Shown in pieces: positions 11,021-22,686 of a stretch of 64,000 bases of DNA (position 1 is the stretch's first letter; each line of letters opens with the position of its first letter). The position numbers and the translations under genes were made by a program. The notes beneath the pieces are model-generated. The model saw nothing but the letters and a program-made list of their open reading frames with translations. It ran no database searches and had not been told where the DNA came from. Source of the DNA: Torreya grandis (taxonomy: Eukaryota > Streptophyta > Pinopsida > Cupressales > Taxaceae); NCBI GenBank assembly GCA_037957365.1, contig JARHVA010000593.1, forward strand, positions 3,928,001 to 3,992,000, in the 5' to 3' direction.

Positions 11021-12552
11021 CTAGTTGTTAATCAGATTAACGGTTCATACCTTTGAAAAAAAGAAGTTTTGCAATGGTATAAACACTGTGTTGACACATT
11101 ACTAGAGTCTTTCGACCATTATCTCTTCCAAATTGTTCCTCGTTCTACAAATAAGTTTGCCACCACTATGGCCTCTCTCGCCTCACGCATACTATCTTCA
11201 TCTTCTTCTTTGAGAATTTATGTCACGGTACATCATTTGACATTGCCTTAATATATTTCCATTGACATCAACTTTGTTGGCAATACAGACTCTAGTCCAC
11301 ATGATGTTTGGTATAAATAACTTATTGACTACTTAACTTTTTCTATCATTCTTCCTGATCTCTCTAGCAATGCACAGTGGGATTTTATCAAGAGTACTGC
11401 TCGATATACCATGCTAGGGGGTCTTCTCTACAAAAGAGGTTTTGATGCCTCCTTCTTCGATGTCTAACCTCCACTGAAACATCTCATGCCATTAAACAAG
11501 TTCATGATGGGATTTGTGGAGGACATTTTAGTGGTAACTCGGTCACAAAATGCATCCTTCACCTAGGCTATTATTGGCCCACTCTTCACTGAGACTGCAG
11601 TGACTATGTTTGGCATTGTATCAAATGCTAACAACATGCTAACTTACTTCACGTCCCTAGCCATCTTTTACAAGTTGCTAAGGATTTTTGGCCCTTTTCA
11701 CAATGGGGCTTAGATCTAATCAGCAAGATTAACCCTCATTCATCTCTCTGACATTAGTATATTATCACCGTGACCAAATATTTCACTAAATGGGTGAAAG
11801 TTATTCCCCTCATCTCCACTAAAGCTGACAAAATCATCGAATTCATCAACCACCACATCATCTGTCATTTTAGTGTACTTCACAAAATCATCACCGATAA
11901 TGGCAAATCTTTCAAAAACAGAACCGTCCAAAAACTTTGTGACTCTTTTGGCATCAAACTCAGCTTCTCCTCACCTTATTACCCACAAGCTAATGGACAG
12001 GCAGAGGCTTCTAACAAAATCTTAACCAAAATCCTAATGGAGGTGGTCAATGACACTAGAAGGGATTAGCACATTCACATTTCCTTCACTTTGTGGGCCT
12101 ACCACACTAGCATTTGAACCCCTACAGGTGCTACACCTTTTTCTTTAGTGTATGGAACTGAGGTCATCTTGCCTCTTGAAGTACAAATACCTTCTCTACA
12201 CATCTCTTTACATGACATACGTTCTAATAATGACTTTTGTCAAGACCGATTAGCTCAACTCGATTTACTTGACGAACGTCATCTTGCCACTCTTAATCAT
12301 CTTCATATCTACCAAAAACGCATCAAACATGCCTATAACAAAAATTTGAAAGAGTGAGATTTCAAAATTGGGGATCTCATCCTTAAATAAAAGCAACATG
12401 TGACCAATATGGAAAGAAGTAAATGAGGCAAGTTTGCTCCTAATTGGCTCGGACCTTATATCATAACCCACAAGTATGGATCAGGGACTTATTGTCTATC
12501 TTCTCTTGAAGGCCAACCAGAACCTAAGCCCTTTAATGCCTTGCATCTGTGA
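11021..12552 (+). pseudogene. pol: Element A integrase (broken)
   Basis: The zinc-binding part is near 11500-11630 (VHDGICGGHFSG, then the CIKC end). The catalytic core at 11700-12070 shows WGLDLI, ITDNGKSF and GQAEASNK, so the D, D and E positions are all present. The C-terminal part has VYGTEVILPLEVQ, then APNWLGPYIITHKYGSG, and ends at a TGA at 12550-12552. At least one frameshift (11251-11770) and several stops occur. D holds the closest copy. Confidence 0.82.
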
Positions 12553-12815
12553 CCATTCTACTGTTAATCAAGTACTCATTCACTTGATATTTAACTTGAG
12601 CTTGTCTCTTGAGCAAACCTTGTCATCCTCATTCCTATTCCTCTCAACCCTTTTTTCCTACAAACATTAGTTAATCCTTTTTGCATTAATACTTTGTCCT
12701 ACTAAGAGGGAAACCCTTAAACCTATATAGGCTAGCCCATGACTAAAACTTCAGTCAACAAAACACATAAAATTGGGATGCTTAACAAAACATACAAAGG
12801 TCATAAATTATAAAT

Positions 12816-12945
12816 GTAGACTGCTCCCTTGAAGGACAGCTACATTATTGTTGTAATTATTAGACTACTCCCTTGAAGGACACCTATTCAAAGACATCAA
12901 AACATACAAAGTATAATATAGACCAATCCCTCAAAGGATGGCTAT
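12816..12945 (+). ncRNA. Alpha hairpins (3 copies), element A 3' UTR
   Basis: Copy 1 (12816-12843): left strand GTAG, CTG, TCC with a lone A and a lone C between the blocks; loop CTTGAA; right strand GGA, CAG, CTAC. Copy 3 (12918-12945): ATAG, CCA, TCC; loop CTCAAA; GGA, TGG, CTAT. Stem blocks differ but pair fully in both. Copy 2 (about 12861-12886) is partly decayed. The block starts 264 bp after the pol stop; the gap is 265 in C and 263 in D. Confidence 0.65.
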
Positions 12946-12977
12946 GCCCAACTTTTGCTACAAACAACACTCTCTCA

Positions 12978-13060
12978 GAAGCTTCCTGCATCGATTAGCT
13001 TCACATGACCACAAAACAAAACAACATCCCCACGTAGACTTCCCGCATTGATCAGTCTAC
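12978..13060 (+). ncRNA. Beta hairpins (2 copies), element A 3' UTR
   Basis: Beta-1: GAAGCT (12978-12983) pairs with AGCTTC (12997-13002). Beta-2: GTAGACT (13034-13040) pairs with AGTCTAC (13054-13060). The 13-nt loops are near identical (TCCTGCATCGATT and TCCCGCATTGATC) though the stems differ. C has GTGGACT with AGTCCAC for beta-2. Confidence 0.65.
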
Positions 13061-13840
13061 CAAAAAAAATTGACTGACAAGCTATTAAGTCATGGACTTG
13101 CCTATAGTTGTTCTCAGGGTCACCTATAAAAGGGGCAAAGTTATCCTTGCTAAAAAGGGTTACGCTATCCTCACATCTCACATAATCAAACCTATTACCC
13201 CAACATACCCAAGGGATTTTGAGCTCACTTAACATCAAGTGATTTGAATACTTTTCTAACACAAGCAATGGTCAATGACATAATGCATGAATGGGGCTTT
13301 TGTTTGCAACAACCCTACCTATGCTATCATTATGGTCCTTGTCAATGAAAGAGAAAAACACCTTTCACTTATTTTGTCACATACAACCAAATCATTTTCT
13401 AACCAAACCAAACCAAACCCAAACATTTTTAACCATTAGCATAACCTCATGATTTATTTAATGCAAATATCAATTTGTGTTATGTAAATTATCATAGCCC
13501 ATTCACACTAGTTTCTATGGAAAACAATACACATGGAAACTAACACGAAACACAATTTATGTCAAGCATATATCATCATTAATATAAACAATGCTGAAGC
13601 ATAAATAAACTCATTTCATTTTTAGCATACATCCATCACCAATACGGAAAATTGCTAGGGATGAAAAACCACATAACCTATGTTACATAATACACCATCA
13701 CATAATATGGAAAAGGCTGTAACATCATCATACACTCATCATTTCAAGCATGTACCGTCAGACATATGGGAAGTGCTAAATAATTAACATGACCAAACCA
13801 ATTATCGACCTCTTTGACTCTTCTTCCCTTTTGGGGAGAA

Positions 13841-13925
13841 CTACATTGGCCTGAGGCCCTTAAAATAGGGGCTATGTAGGCATCACTCAGTTGACATGGG
13901 GTCTTCTAAGGTTAGCTCGGCCATT
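13841..13925 (+). ncRNA. Gamma element, element A 3' UTR
   Basis: Outer stem CTACAT (13841-13846) with ATGTAG (13874-13879). Inner stem GCCCT (13856-13860) with AGGGGC (13867-13872). A CACTCAG and TTCTAAGG pair follows, then GGTTAGCTCGG. The same layout is found in B, C (twice), D (twice) and relic F. Confidence 0.7.
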
Positions 13926-14713
13926 CTTTTATCTATCCATCTAATGGACCAACTATCTATACCAACCCAAAATCATAACCAAACAATCAGCCCTAACACT
14001 AAATGAGTTACCTAAACTTCTCATGGGGCACATTGGACATCACATACATTTTCCTGACCACAACACACACCACTTGAGATGACTTATATCTCAGCCTGAC
14101 TCGATTAATGACCTTGGAGATCACGACTATCTCCTCAGACCATGACCACTTTTGAGACAACTATGCCTTGGTTGTTTTGATTACATATACTACCTCACGA
14201 ATAGTTAGCAAATTTTACGCACCCCATATTATGCCCCTCACACCTATTGATAGATCGTGCCCAAGTTGATCCCCAATATGTGTGACATTTTTATGTTTTC
14301 TAGGAGCACTTCTTGAGCCTGGGATACTTGGAACATGACGACCATTGGAACTACAGCTTTGATCAAATAATCTAATCAGCTATGACCAAAAAGCCAGGGA
14401 CCAGTTATTTTGATTTTAGTCTGCTTCGACCATTGGAGCTATAGCTTTGATTTTTTAACCCAATCAGCTACGACTAAATTCTAGGGACTAGTTATTTAAA
14501 TTTTAACACTCCTCAACCTTTGACTATGATAATTTGACCTATCTATCATGTGAAGTGTTATACATGCAATCTCAAATATTGTAGCATTCACACTCCAACT
14601 TCATCATACCCCTCCACTGCCTATCAAATCAGCACTCAATTTTGGGTTCCCTTCTCTTGATTCCTGCTTTGAGGGGGAACACCTTATCCCATACTTGGGG
14701 AAACTTACTCTTA

Positions 14714-14763
14714 TTTTTGTCTTGCAGTTCGTCAGAACAACTAACAAAACAAAAAGGGGCAAA
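14714..14763 (+). promoter_or_regulatory. Polypurine tract with flanking hairpin (delta), element A
   Basis: AAAAAGGGGCAAA at 14751-14763 directly precedes the 3' LTR, as expected for the plus-strand primer. TTTTTGTCTTG (14714-14724) can pair with CAAAACAAAAA (14745-14755), one mismatch, so the hairpin runs into the tract. In C and D the pairing is perfect over 11 bp. Confidence 0.75.
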
Positions 14764-16086
14764 TGTAGACACCAAAATTGTGTCGACTCCCCTTGGTCCC
14801 TTACACACTTTATTAATTTAAAATAAATTACTTATTTTAAATTAATGACATCACCCTAGACACCTCACCTTAGACACCTCACCCTTAGACCATTTATCAC
14901 CCTATGAGTCACTCTATGACTAAGTCCTTCAAATCATAATTACTTAAGACCTATTTCAACTCTCTCACTAACTCTTGCACCTATTAAACCCACCTTTTGA
15001 CCATTCACCAATGGCAACTAAACTTGGCAGATGGAAGAACAAGCAAAAGGCTAAAAATAGCCTTTTTACCCATTTTATAGCTACTGACACCGGTTAACCA
15101 TCGGCCGATGCTGACAGGATCACTGACGTCGGTTACTTAAAACTAAATTCTAACCTTGAATGGACCCCCAGATCTGAATTCTTTCTCTCCCAGACTCTGA
15201 AACATCAAGGCAGGCCTTGAGACTAAGCATCAACATTCTATCATCACTCTACAGGCTACAAAAACTCTATAAAATTTACTCCAAACATTGGATTGGAAGG
15301 TTGTACAAAGACTTCTACATCAGCCACATCAGGAACAAGCACCCTGACACTCTTGGTTATTCATCCAAATAGAGCTAAGTATTCTTCTATCTTATTTCAG
15401 CAATTTAGAGTACATTAGCAATCATTTTCTAATTACTATTTCTAAATACTATCAACTAGCCCTGACCTCTTCCATAGAAAGGCTGAAAAGCCTTCCTTCT
15501 ATTCTTATTCTCTTTTCATACCTGCCCTCTATCTTTGCCCCCTGTTAGAACTTATTCACTGTCTTGTAACCCTGCATAGACCCTTAAACTCCTAGACTCC
15601 TCTATCGACCACAGACATAATCTTGAGACCCGTCCAAGGGCCATTTCCCCTACTGACATCAGTAACATAACCAACATCAGCATATTGACCAACTGATGCC
15701 AGTAGATCTACCGACATCGATGACTGTGTCATACTGATTGTAGAGAATAGGTATGCATTATCTTTATTTCTCTTTCATAGTCTTTCCCCATTTCTTTTAT
15801 ACAACACTCTTTTTTTTGTCAAACAGTGGACTGTCATCCCTCAAGGAAGTTTCTACACTTCTGGGACTAAGCATATTGCTTGGCAGTCCACCATATATCT
15901 CTCTAACATTCTCCTTGTTTGAGTTTCTTTTTTATCTATAGGTGTCTTCCTCCACAGCCAAAGAGGAGCTCTTACAACGTCTAGATATGGTGCGAAACTT
16001 AATCTGGTTAACGTACAAACCCCTGACCCTTAAACCTTCATTTTCTTCTTTCTTCTGAATGTAATTAGCAAAAAATGAGTAGAACA
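14764..16086 (+). repeat. Element A 3' LTR
   Basis: 1323 bp, co-linear with 1562-2887. Target duplicate CTTTA follows at 16087-16091. Carries the same hairpin (15826-15833 with 15884-15891). The acceptor CTACAG of the 5' LTR reads CTATAG here, a C to T change. Confidence 0.93.
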
Positions 16087-16091
16087 CTTTA

Positions 16092-17200
16092 CAAGAAATA
16101 AAAAGAAGATATAGAAGAGGAAATGATCATGACCATACATTACCTACAATTCTAGAGGATGGATCCAAACTCATTGTGGATAACACAATATAAGTGAATT
16201 TGGGAACCCATGAGAACCCTAAAATTATTTATCTTGGAGCTTCCCTTATTGAAGTAGAATGTGAACATATTATATCCATTCTTAAGTATTATATAGACAT
16301 ATTTGTATGGGTATACTCTAACATGTTAGGATTGGACCTAGATTTAGTTGTGCATCATCTTGTTGTTCACCCTAATGTTAAACTAGTCAAGCAAAAATTA
16401 AGAAAGATGCATCCATGCATCACCCTTTTGGTTAAAACTGAGTTGGAAAAGTTATTAGGAGATAATTTTATCAAACCACTAGACTACTCTGAATGGATTT
16501 CCAACATAGTACCAGTGATTAAAAAAACCCTAGGCATACATATTTGTACTAATTTCTATGATATCAACAAAACATGCCTCAAATATGATTTTCCTCTGCC
16601 TAACATCAACATGATCATCAACTCAACTATTGTGTATGAGATGTTATCCTTAATGGATGGATTTTCCAATTATAATCAAATCAAGATAGCCCCTAAAGAT
16701 TAGCATAAAACCATATTCACCACTCCATGGGGGACATTCTGTTACCAAGTCATGACATTTGGCTTGAAGAATGCTAGAGCCACATATTAATGTGTAATGA
16801 CTATCATTTTTCATGAAATGATACATGGAATTGTTGAGGACTATGTTGATGATATACTAGAAAAATCAAGAACAAGAGCTGGACATCTTAACATTATATG
16901 AAGAATATTTGAGAGGTTTCATGAATATAAAGTCCACTTGAATCCTAAGAAATGTGTCTTTAGATTCACATCAAGAAAATTACTAGGGTTCATTGTATCA
17001 TAATGAGGGATCAAAGTTGACCCTACAAAGGTCAACGCTATTATGGAAATGCCTCCACCAAACAATCTTAAATAGATGTGAGGTATACAAGGAAAGATCT
17101 AGTATATATACAGGTTCATTTCTCAATTGGTAGATAAGTGCCACCAATTTACTCATCTCTTAAAGAAAGGGATAACATTTCAGTGGGATGAATATTGTTA
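16092..17200 (+). pseudogene. pol: Element B reverse transcriptase (broken)
   Basis: Open from 16194 to 16703. RT signs: KMHPCITLLVKTELEKLLGD, DFPLPNIN, LMDGFSNYNQIKIAPKD, and YVDD at 16842-16853 (EDYVDDILEKS). After 16703 stops interrupt the frame (TAG for the Gln after KD). The sequence is clearly different from A, C and D, so B is another family of the same lineage. Its upstream half lies left of element A at 1-1561. A residue of target duplication is seen at 16087-16091. Confidence 0.82.
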
Positions 17201-18130
17201 GATAGCATTTGTAAAGCTTAAAACATACTTGGCCAATCCACCAGTCTTAGGGCCTCTAACACAAGGTTACCCACTGCTTCTTTATATATCAGCCATATAA
17301 CATGTACTGGGGGAACTTTTAGCTCAACAAGATGATCATGGTAAGGAACACACTATTTATTATATAATCCACACATTGGAAGCCTACGAACATAATTATA
17401 TCTCTATTAAGAAGGCATGTTTAGCTATGGTGTTTGCCACTCAGAAATTGTGATAGTATATGCTAAATAACAAAACTATTGTTATTGCCAAGGTAGATCC
17501 TCTTAAGTTCCTCTTATCTAAAGCAACTCTTCATGGATGCATGGCTAAATGGATTATGCTCCTCAGTGAGTTTGGTATTGAGTACCAAAATCAAAAGGCA
17601 ATCAAAGGATAAGTTCTTGCTAACTAACTTGTAGAAGCTCCTATTAAGACCACTCAACCTCTCAACTTTGACCTTCTAGATGATTTTATCATGATGATAG
17701 AATAAGCATCACAATAACCTAAAGAGTGGATGACCTATCTTGATGGATCCTTCATATCTTGAGAGTCTAGAGCTGGCATATTATTGATCACACCATAGCG
17801 AGATCTAATCCCTAAAGCATTCCATATACAATTTCATTATACAAACAATATGGTTGAATATGAGGCATTGGTTACAGGGCTCCATCTTGCTATACAATGG
17901 GATATTCAAAGCTTAAAGGTCTATGGAGATTCATAGCTAATCATAAATCAGATAACTAACCAATATCAAACAAAGGATGATAAGCTTGTTCCTTACAAGA
18001 AAATTATCGATAACATTAAAACACATTTTAAATCTCTACAATTTGAGCAAGTTCCATGACTCAACAAAAGATCTATCGATGTCATGAAAATAATTGGTTC
18101 CATGATTCAAATGCATGATAGTGCTAAAGA
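17201..18130 (+). pseudogene. pol: Element B RNase H and second RNase H (broken)
   Basis: The RT-linked RNase H reads YISIKKACLAMVFATQK around 17390-17450. The second RNase H (about 17735-17960) shows YLDGSFIS, then NNMVEYEALVTGLHLAIQ, then VYGDS before LIINQIT. DGS, NNMVEYEAL and GDS are the catalytic blocks of the extra archaeal-type RNase H, so B is Tat-like. Stops (TAG, TAA) interrupt it. Confidence 0.75.
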
Positions 18131-19494
18131 GTATCAGTTCTTGATTGAAAATCTTCTTTAGCCAACATATATTATATCATATTTAGAGAGGATATGCACC
18201 ATTGCTGATCCGAATCCCTCACCTGAGCTACCCTAGTACCAAGATTTTTATAACTATTTCCATAGTCATGTATTTCTCATTGACCTTTCCAACAACCAAC
18301 AAAAACTATTCCTCCATTGCTTAGCACATTATATCCTCCTTGGAAACATGTTTTTATCATAAAGGATATGATGGCACACTTCTTTGTTATTTATCTTTGT
18401 GGGGAATCTAAGCTAGTACTAAAGGAGGTTCATGAAGGAATGTTTGGGGCCCATACCAATGGTGTAGTCCTAGCAAAGAAACTCTTTAGAATAGGCTATT
18501 ATTGGTCCATAATAGAGATAGATGCTTGTAATTATGTAAATAAATGTGTTCCTTATTAGTATCAAGGCAACTTGATACATGCACCTTCCTTACCATTGCA
18601 ACCAATCACAACACCATGGCCATTCTCAACATGGGGTCTCGATCTCATTGGGAAAATTAGCCCAACATCTTCAGATGGCCATAAGCACATTTTGACTACA
18701 ATTAAGTAATTTACCAAGTGGATTGAGGCCATTCCTCTCACTTATGTTACCAAGAAATAAATAACCAAATTCATTCATTATCATATCATCTATCAATATG
18801 GCATCCCAGCCTATATTATATCTGATAATGGTGGATCCTTTGTAAACCAAGATATGAAATCTCTTTATGAAAAATTCAAGATCAAGAACAAGAAATCCAC
18901 TCCATATAAACCATAGGTAATGGAGAAGATGAGGCATCAAATAAAACCATTCTATCCATCTTAAAGAATATTGTCAATGATGCTGGACATAATTGGCACT
19001 TACAACTATTTCTTGACCTTTGGGCTTATAAAACCAATCATTGCACCCCAACTAGTGCTACTCCATCCTCCCTTATTTTTGGCATTGAATCTATCATCTT
19101 GGTCAAGATTGAGATCCCATCATTAAGAATATCACTGGAGTAGATTGAAGATGATGAAGACTATAGAGCCTCATGACTGCAAAAAATAGAGCTTCTTGAT
19201 GGTAAGCATTTGGATGCCCTATAAAACTTGTAGGCCTATCAGAATAGATTATGGAGAAGCTACAACAGACACATTCTCCCTCAAAAATTTGAGATTGGTG
19301 ACTTAGTTTTGAAAGAGAACCAAAAGAACATGAATGTTGAACCCAAAAATAAATGCAAGTTTTAGCTTAATTGGTTAAGACCATATATTATCACAACAAA
19401 CTATGAATTAGGAGCATATCAACTAGCTAAACCTAATGGTGAAAAAATTTTAGATCCCATGAACATCATACACCTTCAGAGGTTCTATGCATGA
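18131..19494 (+). pseudogene. pol: Element B integrase (broken)
   Basis: Zinc-binding part at 18426-18560 (EVHEGMFGAHTNG, NYVNKCVPY; one of the expected Cys is missing). Core: GLDLIGKISPTSSDG, FTKWIEAIPL and ISDNGGSF near 18640-18850; the Glu block is frameshifted near 18920 (GEDEASNKT in another frame). The C-terminal part has FEIGDLVLKENQK and LNWLRPYIIT, then stops at 19492-19494. This is the normal end of pol in these elements, as A and D end after the same block. Confidence 0.78.
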
Positions 19495-20115
19495 ACAAAT
19501 TTGAACCATTGTCTACAAGACCCCTGACTTGGGGGCAACTTGTGATGATGTAATTTTGTCCCACCCTTTTATCTTATCTTGAACGCATTTTATACTACCC
19601 TAGTCCACTTTTCATGATTCCAAATAGTAAAGGCTTTGAATCCTTGACACTTTGAACACATTCTTCATCCCATTCGAGATTTCTCTCTTTGAAAGCATAT
19701 TCTTTGTTATGTCTAGGGCATGTTATAAGCTTGAACACTTTTTATCCCTTAACCAATTATGATCTTTATTATGTCTCATGAATATTATGAACATCCTTAG
19801 TAGTAGTTCTATAAAGCATTTCATCCATGATATTATTCACTTGTCTTATAAATATGTAGGCAGTGTTCACTTGTCTTATAAATATGGAGTCAGCTCGGCT
19901 AACCCCTTCCTATTCTTCTCTTCCCCCATTTCTTTTTTCATTTTTCCTCTTTAATTAGGGAATAATTTTCATGTCATTGTTCTTTGTTATGATGTGGTGG
20001 AAATAAATGATTCTACTGCACATGCATGAACATTTGTATTTAAACCACACTTTACAAAACTTAGACTCATGATATGAAATTAGGCTTCTAGGTAACATGA
20101 ATTTTAGGATTCTTT
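19495..20115 (+). other. Element B 3' UTR, left part (no gene)
   Basis: 620 bp after the pol stop, without a usable frame. At 19853-19907 a decayed gamma-like tail is seen (ATGTAGGCAGTG, later AGCTCGGCTAACC) together with a short direct repeat of GTGTTCACTTGTCTTATAA. B may therefore have had two gamma copies, as C and D do. Interrupted by element C; the target copy TCTTT is 20111-20115. Confidence 0.5.
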
Positions 20116-21084
20116 TGTAGACATCAAAATCGTGTCTACCCCTTGGTCCTTTCTCCCCCCCTTAGTCTCCTTTGGTCCACTTAACCACTCCTAACCTATG
20201 TCTTATTAATTTGAAATAATTATCTTATTTTAAGTTAATAATTCCCTCTCCCTTGCCACCTCACCACCCTAGGATGCCCTTCTTTGGATTCCCTTCATCC
20301 CCCCATGACCCATTTATGACCTATTCCTCATCCTCGCACCCATTTAACCCCTCTCGACCATCTCTTACCCCGCCACTTAAACCTGGCAGTTGAGAAAATA
20401 GACGAAAGGCTATTTTTAGCCTTTTTCCTGCCTTCCAGCTGCTGATGTCGATCGATGTCAGTGGTATTACCGGCATCAGTTTCCTTCATAAAATTTTTCT
20501 GTGTCTATTATTCTCCCTTCACCCCTACTCTTCATCTGACTCTGGAATCTTACAATCTGATCAATCAATCAGCCAATCTTTTTACCAGACCTCTCACTCT
20601 CTTTCTCAGGTACACACAGTAGGCTTCTACACTAGCAAGCACAACAAGTATCAGGAGCCTCACCTTGCAACAGTCTTTTGCATCAACAATAGGTACATCA
20701 GCAACCTGGCCTCCTACACTTCTTCTTTGGCAAGCAAGAGGTAAATACTCTTCTGTTATGTCATTTTCAATAGCTTAGAATGTCTCTGTAATCAGTTTTC
20801 TATTTATTGCTTCTAAGCCATACTATCACTAGACCAAACCTGAATCCTTATCTCCCTATCTCCCTATTTCCTCTATCTTTTGTTTGGTCCCTCTTTCAGA
20901 CCATTCTTTCTGCCTGCAAAGACCCTGTACAGAGCATTTAACCAAACTCTCAAACTCAGACCCCCAAACCATTCAACTAGACCCATAGCCTTTCTCAGAC
21001 CCATCCACAGACTAAAAACTCGTCCAGACCTCCTCCACAGACTACTTCCCCAACTGACACCAACCGCAGAAACCACTGCCCCCA

Positions 21085-21153
21085 CCAACATCGGTAGACT
21101 AACCGACGTCGACAGACCTTGATAACCAATGCTAGTAAGACCACCGACATTAG
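21085..21153 (+). promoter_or_regulatory. Palindrome array, element C 5' LTR
   Basis: Units begin at 21085 (CCAACATCGG), 21103 (CCGACGTCGA), 21126 (CCAATGCTAG) and 21144 (CCGACATTAG). Steps of 18, 23 and 18 bp match A and D. Confidence 0.65.
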
Positions 21154-21184
21154 CGACTGTGACCAGGCTGACAACAACATTCAG

Positions 21185-21430
21185 GTAAACATTTACTTCC
21201 ATTTCCTTTTCATTCTTCAATCATTTCAGTCTTTTATCATTCTGCCTTTTATCAAACATTACTTTTATCAATCAGTGGGTTGACATCCCTCAGGATTTTA
21301 CTTGGCAACCCACCATCTCCTCATCTAACGCCTTCTTTGTCTTAGTCTCTTTCTTTTGCAAGTGTCATCCTCCACAACCAAAGAGGAGTTCTCACGACAT
21401 TTAGATAATGGTGCGCACAACTTCATCCAG
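21185..21430 (+). other. Candidate leader intron and exon-like segment, element C
   Basis: The donor-like CAG|GTAAAC is at 21185; a pyrimidine tract ends TTTTGCAAG near 21361 (the acceptor G of A and D has become A, leaving AG one base on). GTGGGTTG (21275-21282) pairs with CAACCCAC (21306-21313). The exon-like part 21362-21430 is followed by GTACATAC. Splicing is inferred only. Confidence 0.4.
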
Positions 21431-21514
21431 GTACATACAAGCCTTAGACCATTTCTCTTAGTTTCTTAATTCTCCTTTGAATGTAGAAAGAAAAAATCTA
21501 GCATAGAAACATTC

Positions 21515-21533
21515 TGGCACGCCCGATGGGACC
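21515..21533 (+). promoter_or_regulatory. Primer binding site of element C
   Basis: TGGCACGCCCGATGGGACC, three bases after the LTR end; one base from A and two from D. Confidence 0.75.
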
Positions 21534-21901
21534 TTAGGGTCTTCCTTGGGTTCTTTTTCTTTCTGTTCATATAGTGCACTAGGTTTCTCCCTTTTCACCT
21601 CTTTCTTCTCTTCTAAATGACACCATTAGCGGGATTAAAAAGAACTTTTCTTTCTTTTCTTGCATTTCAAACTAGCCAAAAGTCATATTCTTCAACCCTT
21701 TCTCAACTTGTTTTCATTCAAACTCACATTTTGACTTGGGCTTAAAACACATTGCATTCCATTTCTACTTGCTTATATTTCTTAGTCCACACCTAGTAAT
21801 TAATAACTGCATCATGAATTAATCGTAGTCCACTTTATGTTACACAACCAAACCACTTACACCAAATCAAACATCAAAACTTACTTGAGACAAGGCCCAA
21901 C

Positions 21902-21997
21902 TGGGATTTCATCACCCAACAGATACCTTACCCATCCCAGCAATCACACTTGGATTTCATCACTAAGGGGAAAGCCCACTCTGTTCTCTGGCAGAGT
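21902..21997 (+). ncRNA. 5' UTR hairpin block, element C
   Basis: Hairpin 1: TGGG with CCCA (21902-21918), loop ATTTCATCA. Hairpin 2: CTTGG with CTAAG (21949-21967, one G-T pair), the same loop ATTTCATCA. Hairpin 3: ACTCTG (21978-21983) with CAGAGT (21992-21997). Two tandem hairpins share one loop while their stems differ. Confidence 0.6.
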
Positions 21998-22372
21998 CTA
22001 ATCTTTAGGGAAAGTATATTTTGGCTAAGCAAGACCAGCTTATCACTGGGCTTGTGAAGTGAGGGGAGCTTGCTCCTTAGCACTAGGCCATGTACAGAAC
22101 CTAACCCAGACTCTTGAGCACCTAAACAAACCTGAAACCATCCATAGACTACTTCTTCTAGGACCCATTCTAACAGCCAACCTTCCCAAACATCACTTTA
22201 AGGCATAAGCCAACAGGATTCTAAAAGTTGATTCTTAGGATTTAACACTTAGGACCTGCTTGTGTTCTTCTATTTTTCTATTCCCATCTACTTTTTTGAG
22301 CTAGTGAAGATGTTCTTCTTCCTTTTTTTCCAAGAATATTTAAATTTTCTAAGTTTTTGGAAACCACAGTCA

Positions 22373-22481
22373 CCGGCATCGGCTTTACCACTGACATCAG
22401 CCATCTTACCTCTCTGGCATCAGTTATATAACTGACGTCGGCCATCTTTACCACCAACATCAGTTTTACAACCGATGTTAG
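22373..22481 (+). promoter_or_regulatory. Second palindrome array, element C leader
   Basis: Six units begin at 22373 (CCGGCATCGG), 22391, 22414, 22432 (CTGACGTCGG), 22454 and 22472. Steps are 18, 23, 18, 22 and 18. Spacers are 8 bp within a pair and 12-13 bp between pairs, so the larger unit is about 41 bp. Confidence 0.7.
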
Positions 22482-22561
22482 TCACTGTCACAGTACCTTT
22501 TTTTTCAAAATAGCAGCCTTAAAACACCTGACCCTTTTTCTACCAAAACCACATTTTGAGT

Positions 22562-22672
22562 TTCTAAAACTAAAAAAACACAGTTTCTGAAACTTGACAC
22601 CTGACCCTTTTTCTACCAAAACCACATTTTGAGTTTCTAAAACTAAAAAAACACAGTTTCTAAAACTTGACC
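22562..22672 (+). repeat. Short tandem duplication in element C leader
   Basis: A unit of about 68 bp containing ACCTGACCCTTTTTCTACC and AACACAGTTTCTRAAACTTG is repeated almost exactly just before the gag start. A has only one such stretch. Looks like a recent slippage or unequal exchange. Confidence 0.7.
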
Positions 22673-22686
22673 CTTTCTTGCCTTGA

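Larger units (their letters stand above)
1562..16086 (+). mobile_element. Element A: complete but decayed Tat-lineage Ty3/gypsy retrotransposon
   Basis: Bounded by two LTRs (1562-2887 and 14764-16086) that start TGTAGACACC and end in ACA. The 5-bp target duplication CTTTA is perfect (1557-1561 and 16087-16091). The internal region has a primer binding site, a 1.1-kb leader, gag-pol (4026-12552), a 2.2-kb 3' UTR and a polypurine tract. The second, archaeal-type RNase H after the RT-linked one places it in the Tat group. Several frameshifts (about 8120, between 8863 and 9070, about 10962, and between 11251 and 11770) and about ten in-frame stops, many of them CAA or CAG to TAA or TAG, make it non-autonomous. 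It sits inside B's pol. Confidence 0.92.
20116..21511 (+). repeat. Element C 5' LTR
   Basis: 1396 bp, starting TGTAGACATC and ending GAAACA. Related to but distinct from the A and D LTRs. Carries palindrome units at 20442-20479 and 21085-21153. Donor-like sites follow CAG or GAG near 20604, 20741, 21185 and 21431. The leader hairpin is at 21275-21313. Confidence 0.9.

Noticed and set aside
13900..13925. GGTTAGCTCGG in the gamma tail as a tRNA gene or A box
   Set aside because: It resembles the start of a tRNA D arm, but no B box, acceptor stem or anticodon arm follows in any copy.
19531..19560. TGTGATGATGTAATTTTGTC after GACTTGGGGGCAACT as the start of B's 3' LTR
   Set aside because: No second copy and no duplicate was seen. 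A better LTR start with purine tract is at 44949, confirmed by its match to S and by the gamma-to-LTR distance seen in A.
20880..21220. Open frames in C's 5' LTR on both strands
   Set aside because: They cover the palindrome array and leader; the matching stretches in A, D and C's own 3' LTR do not keep the frame.
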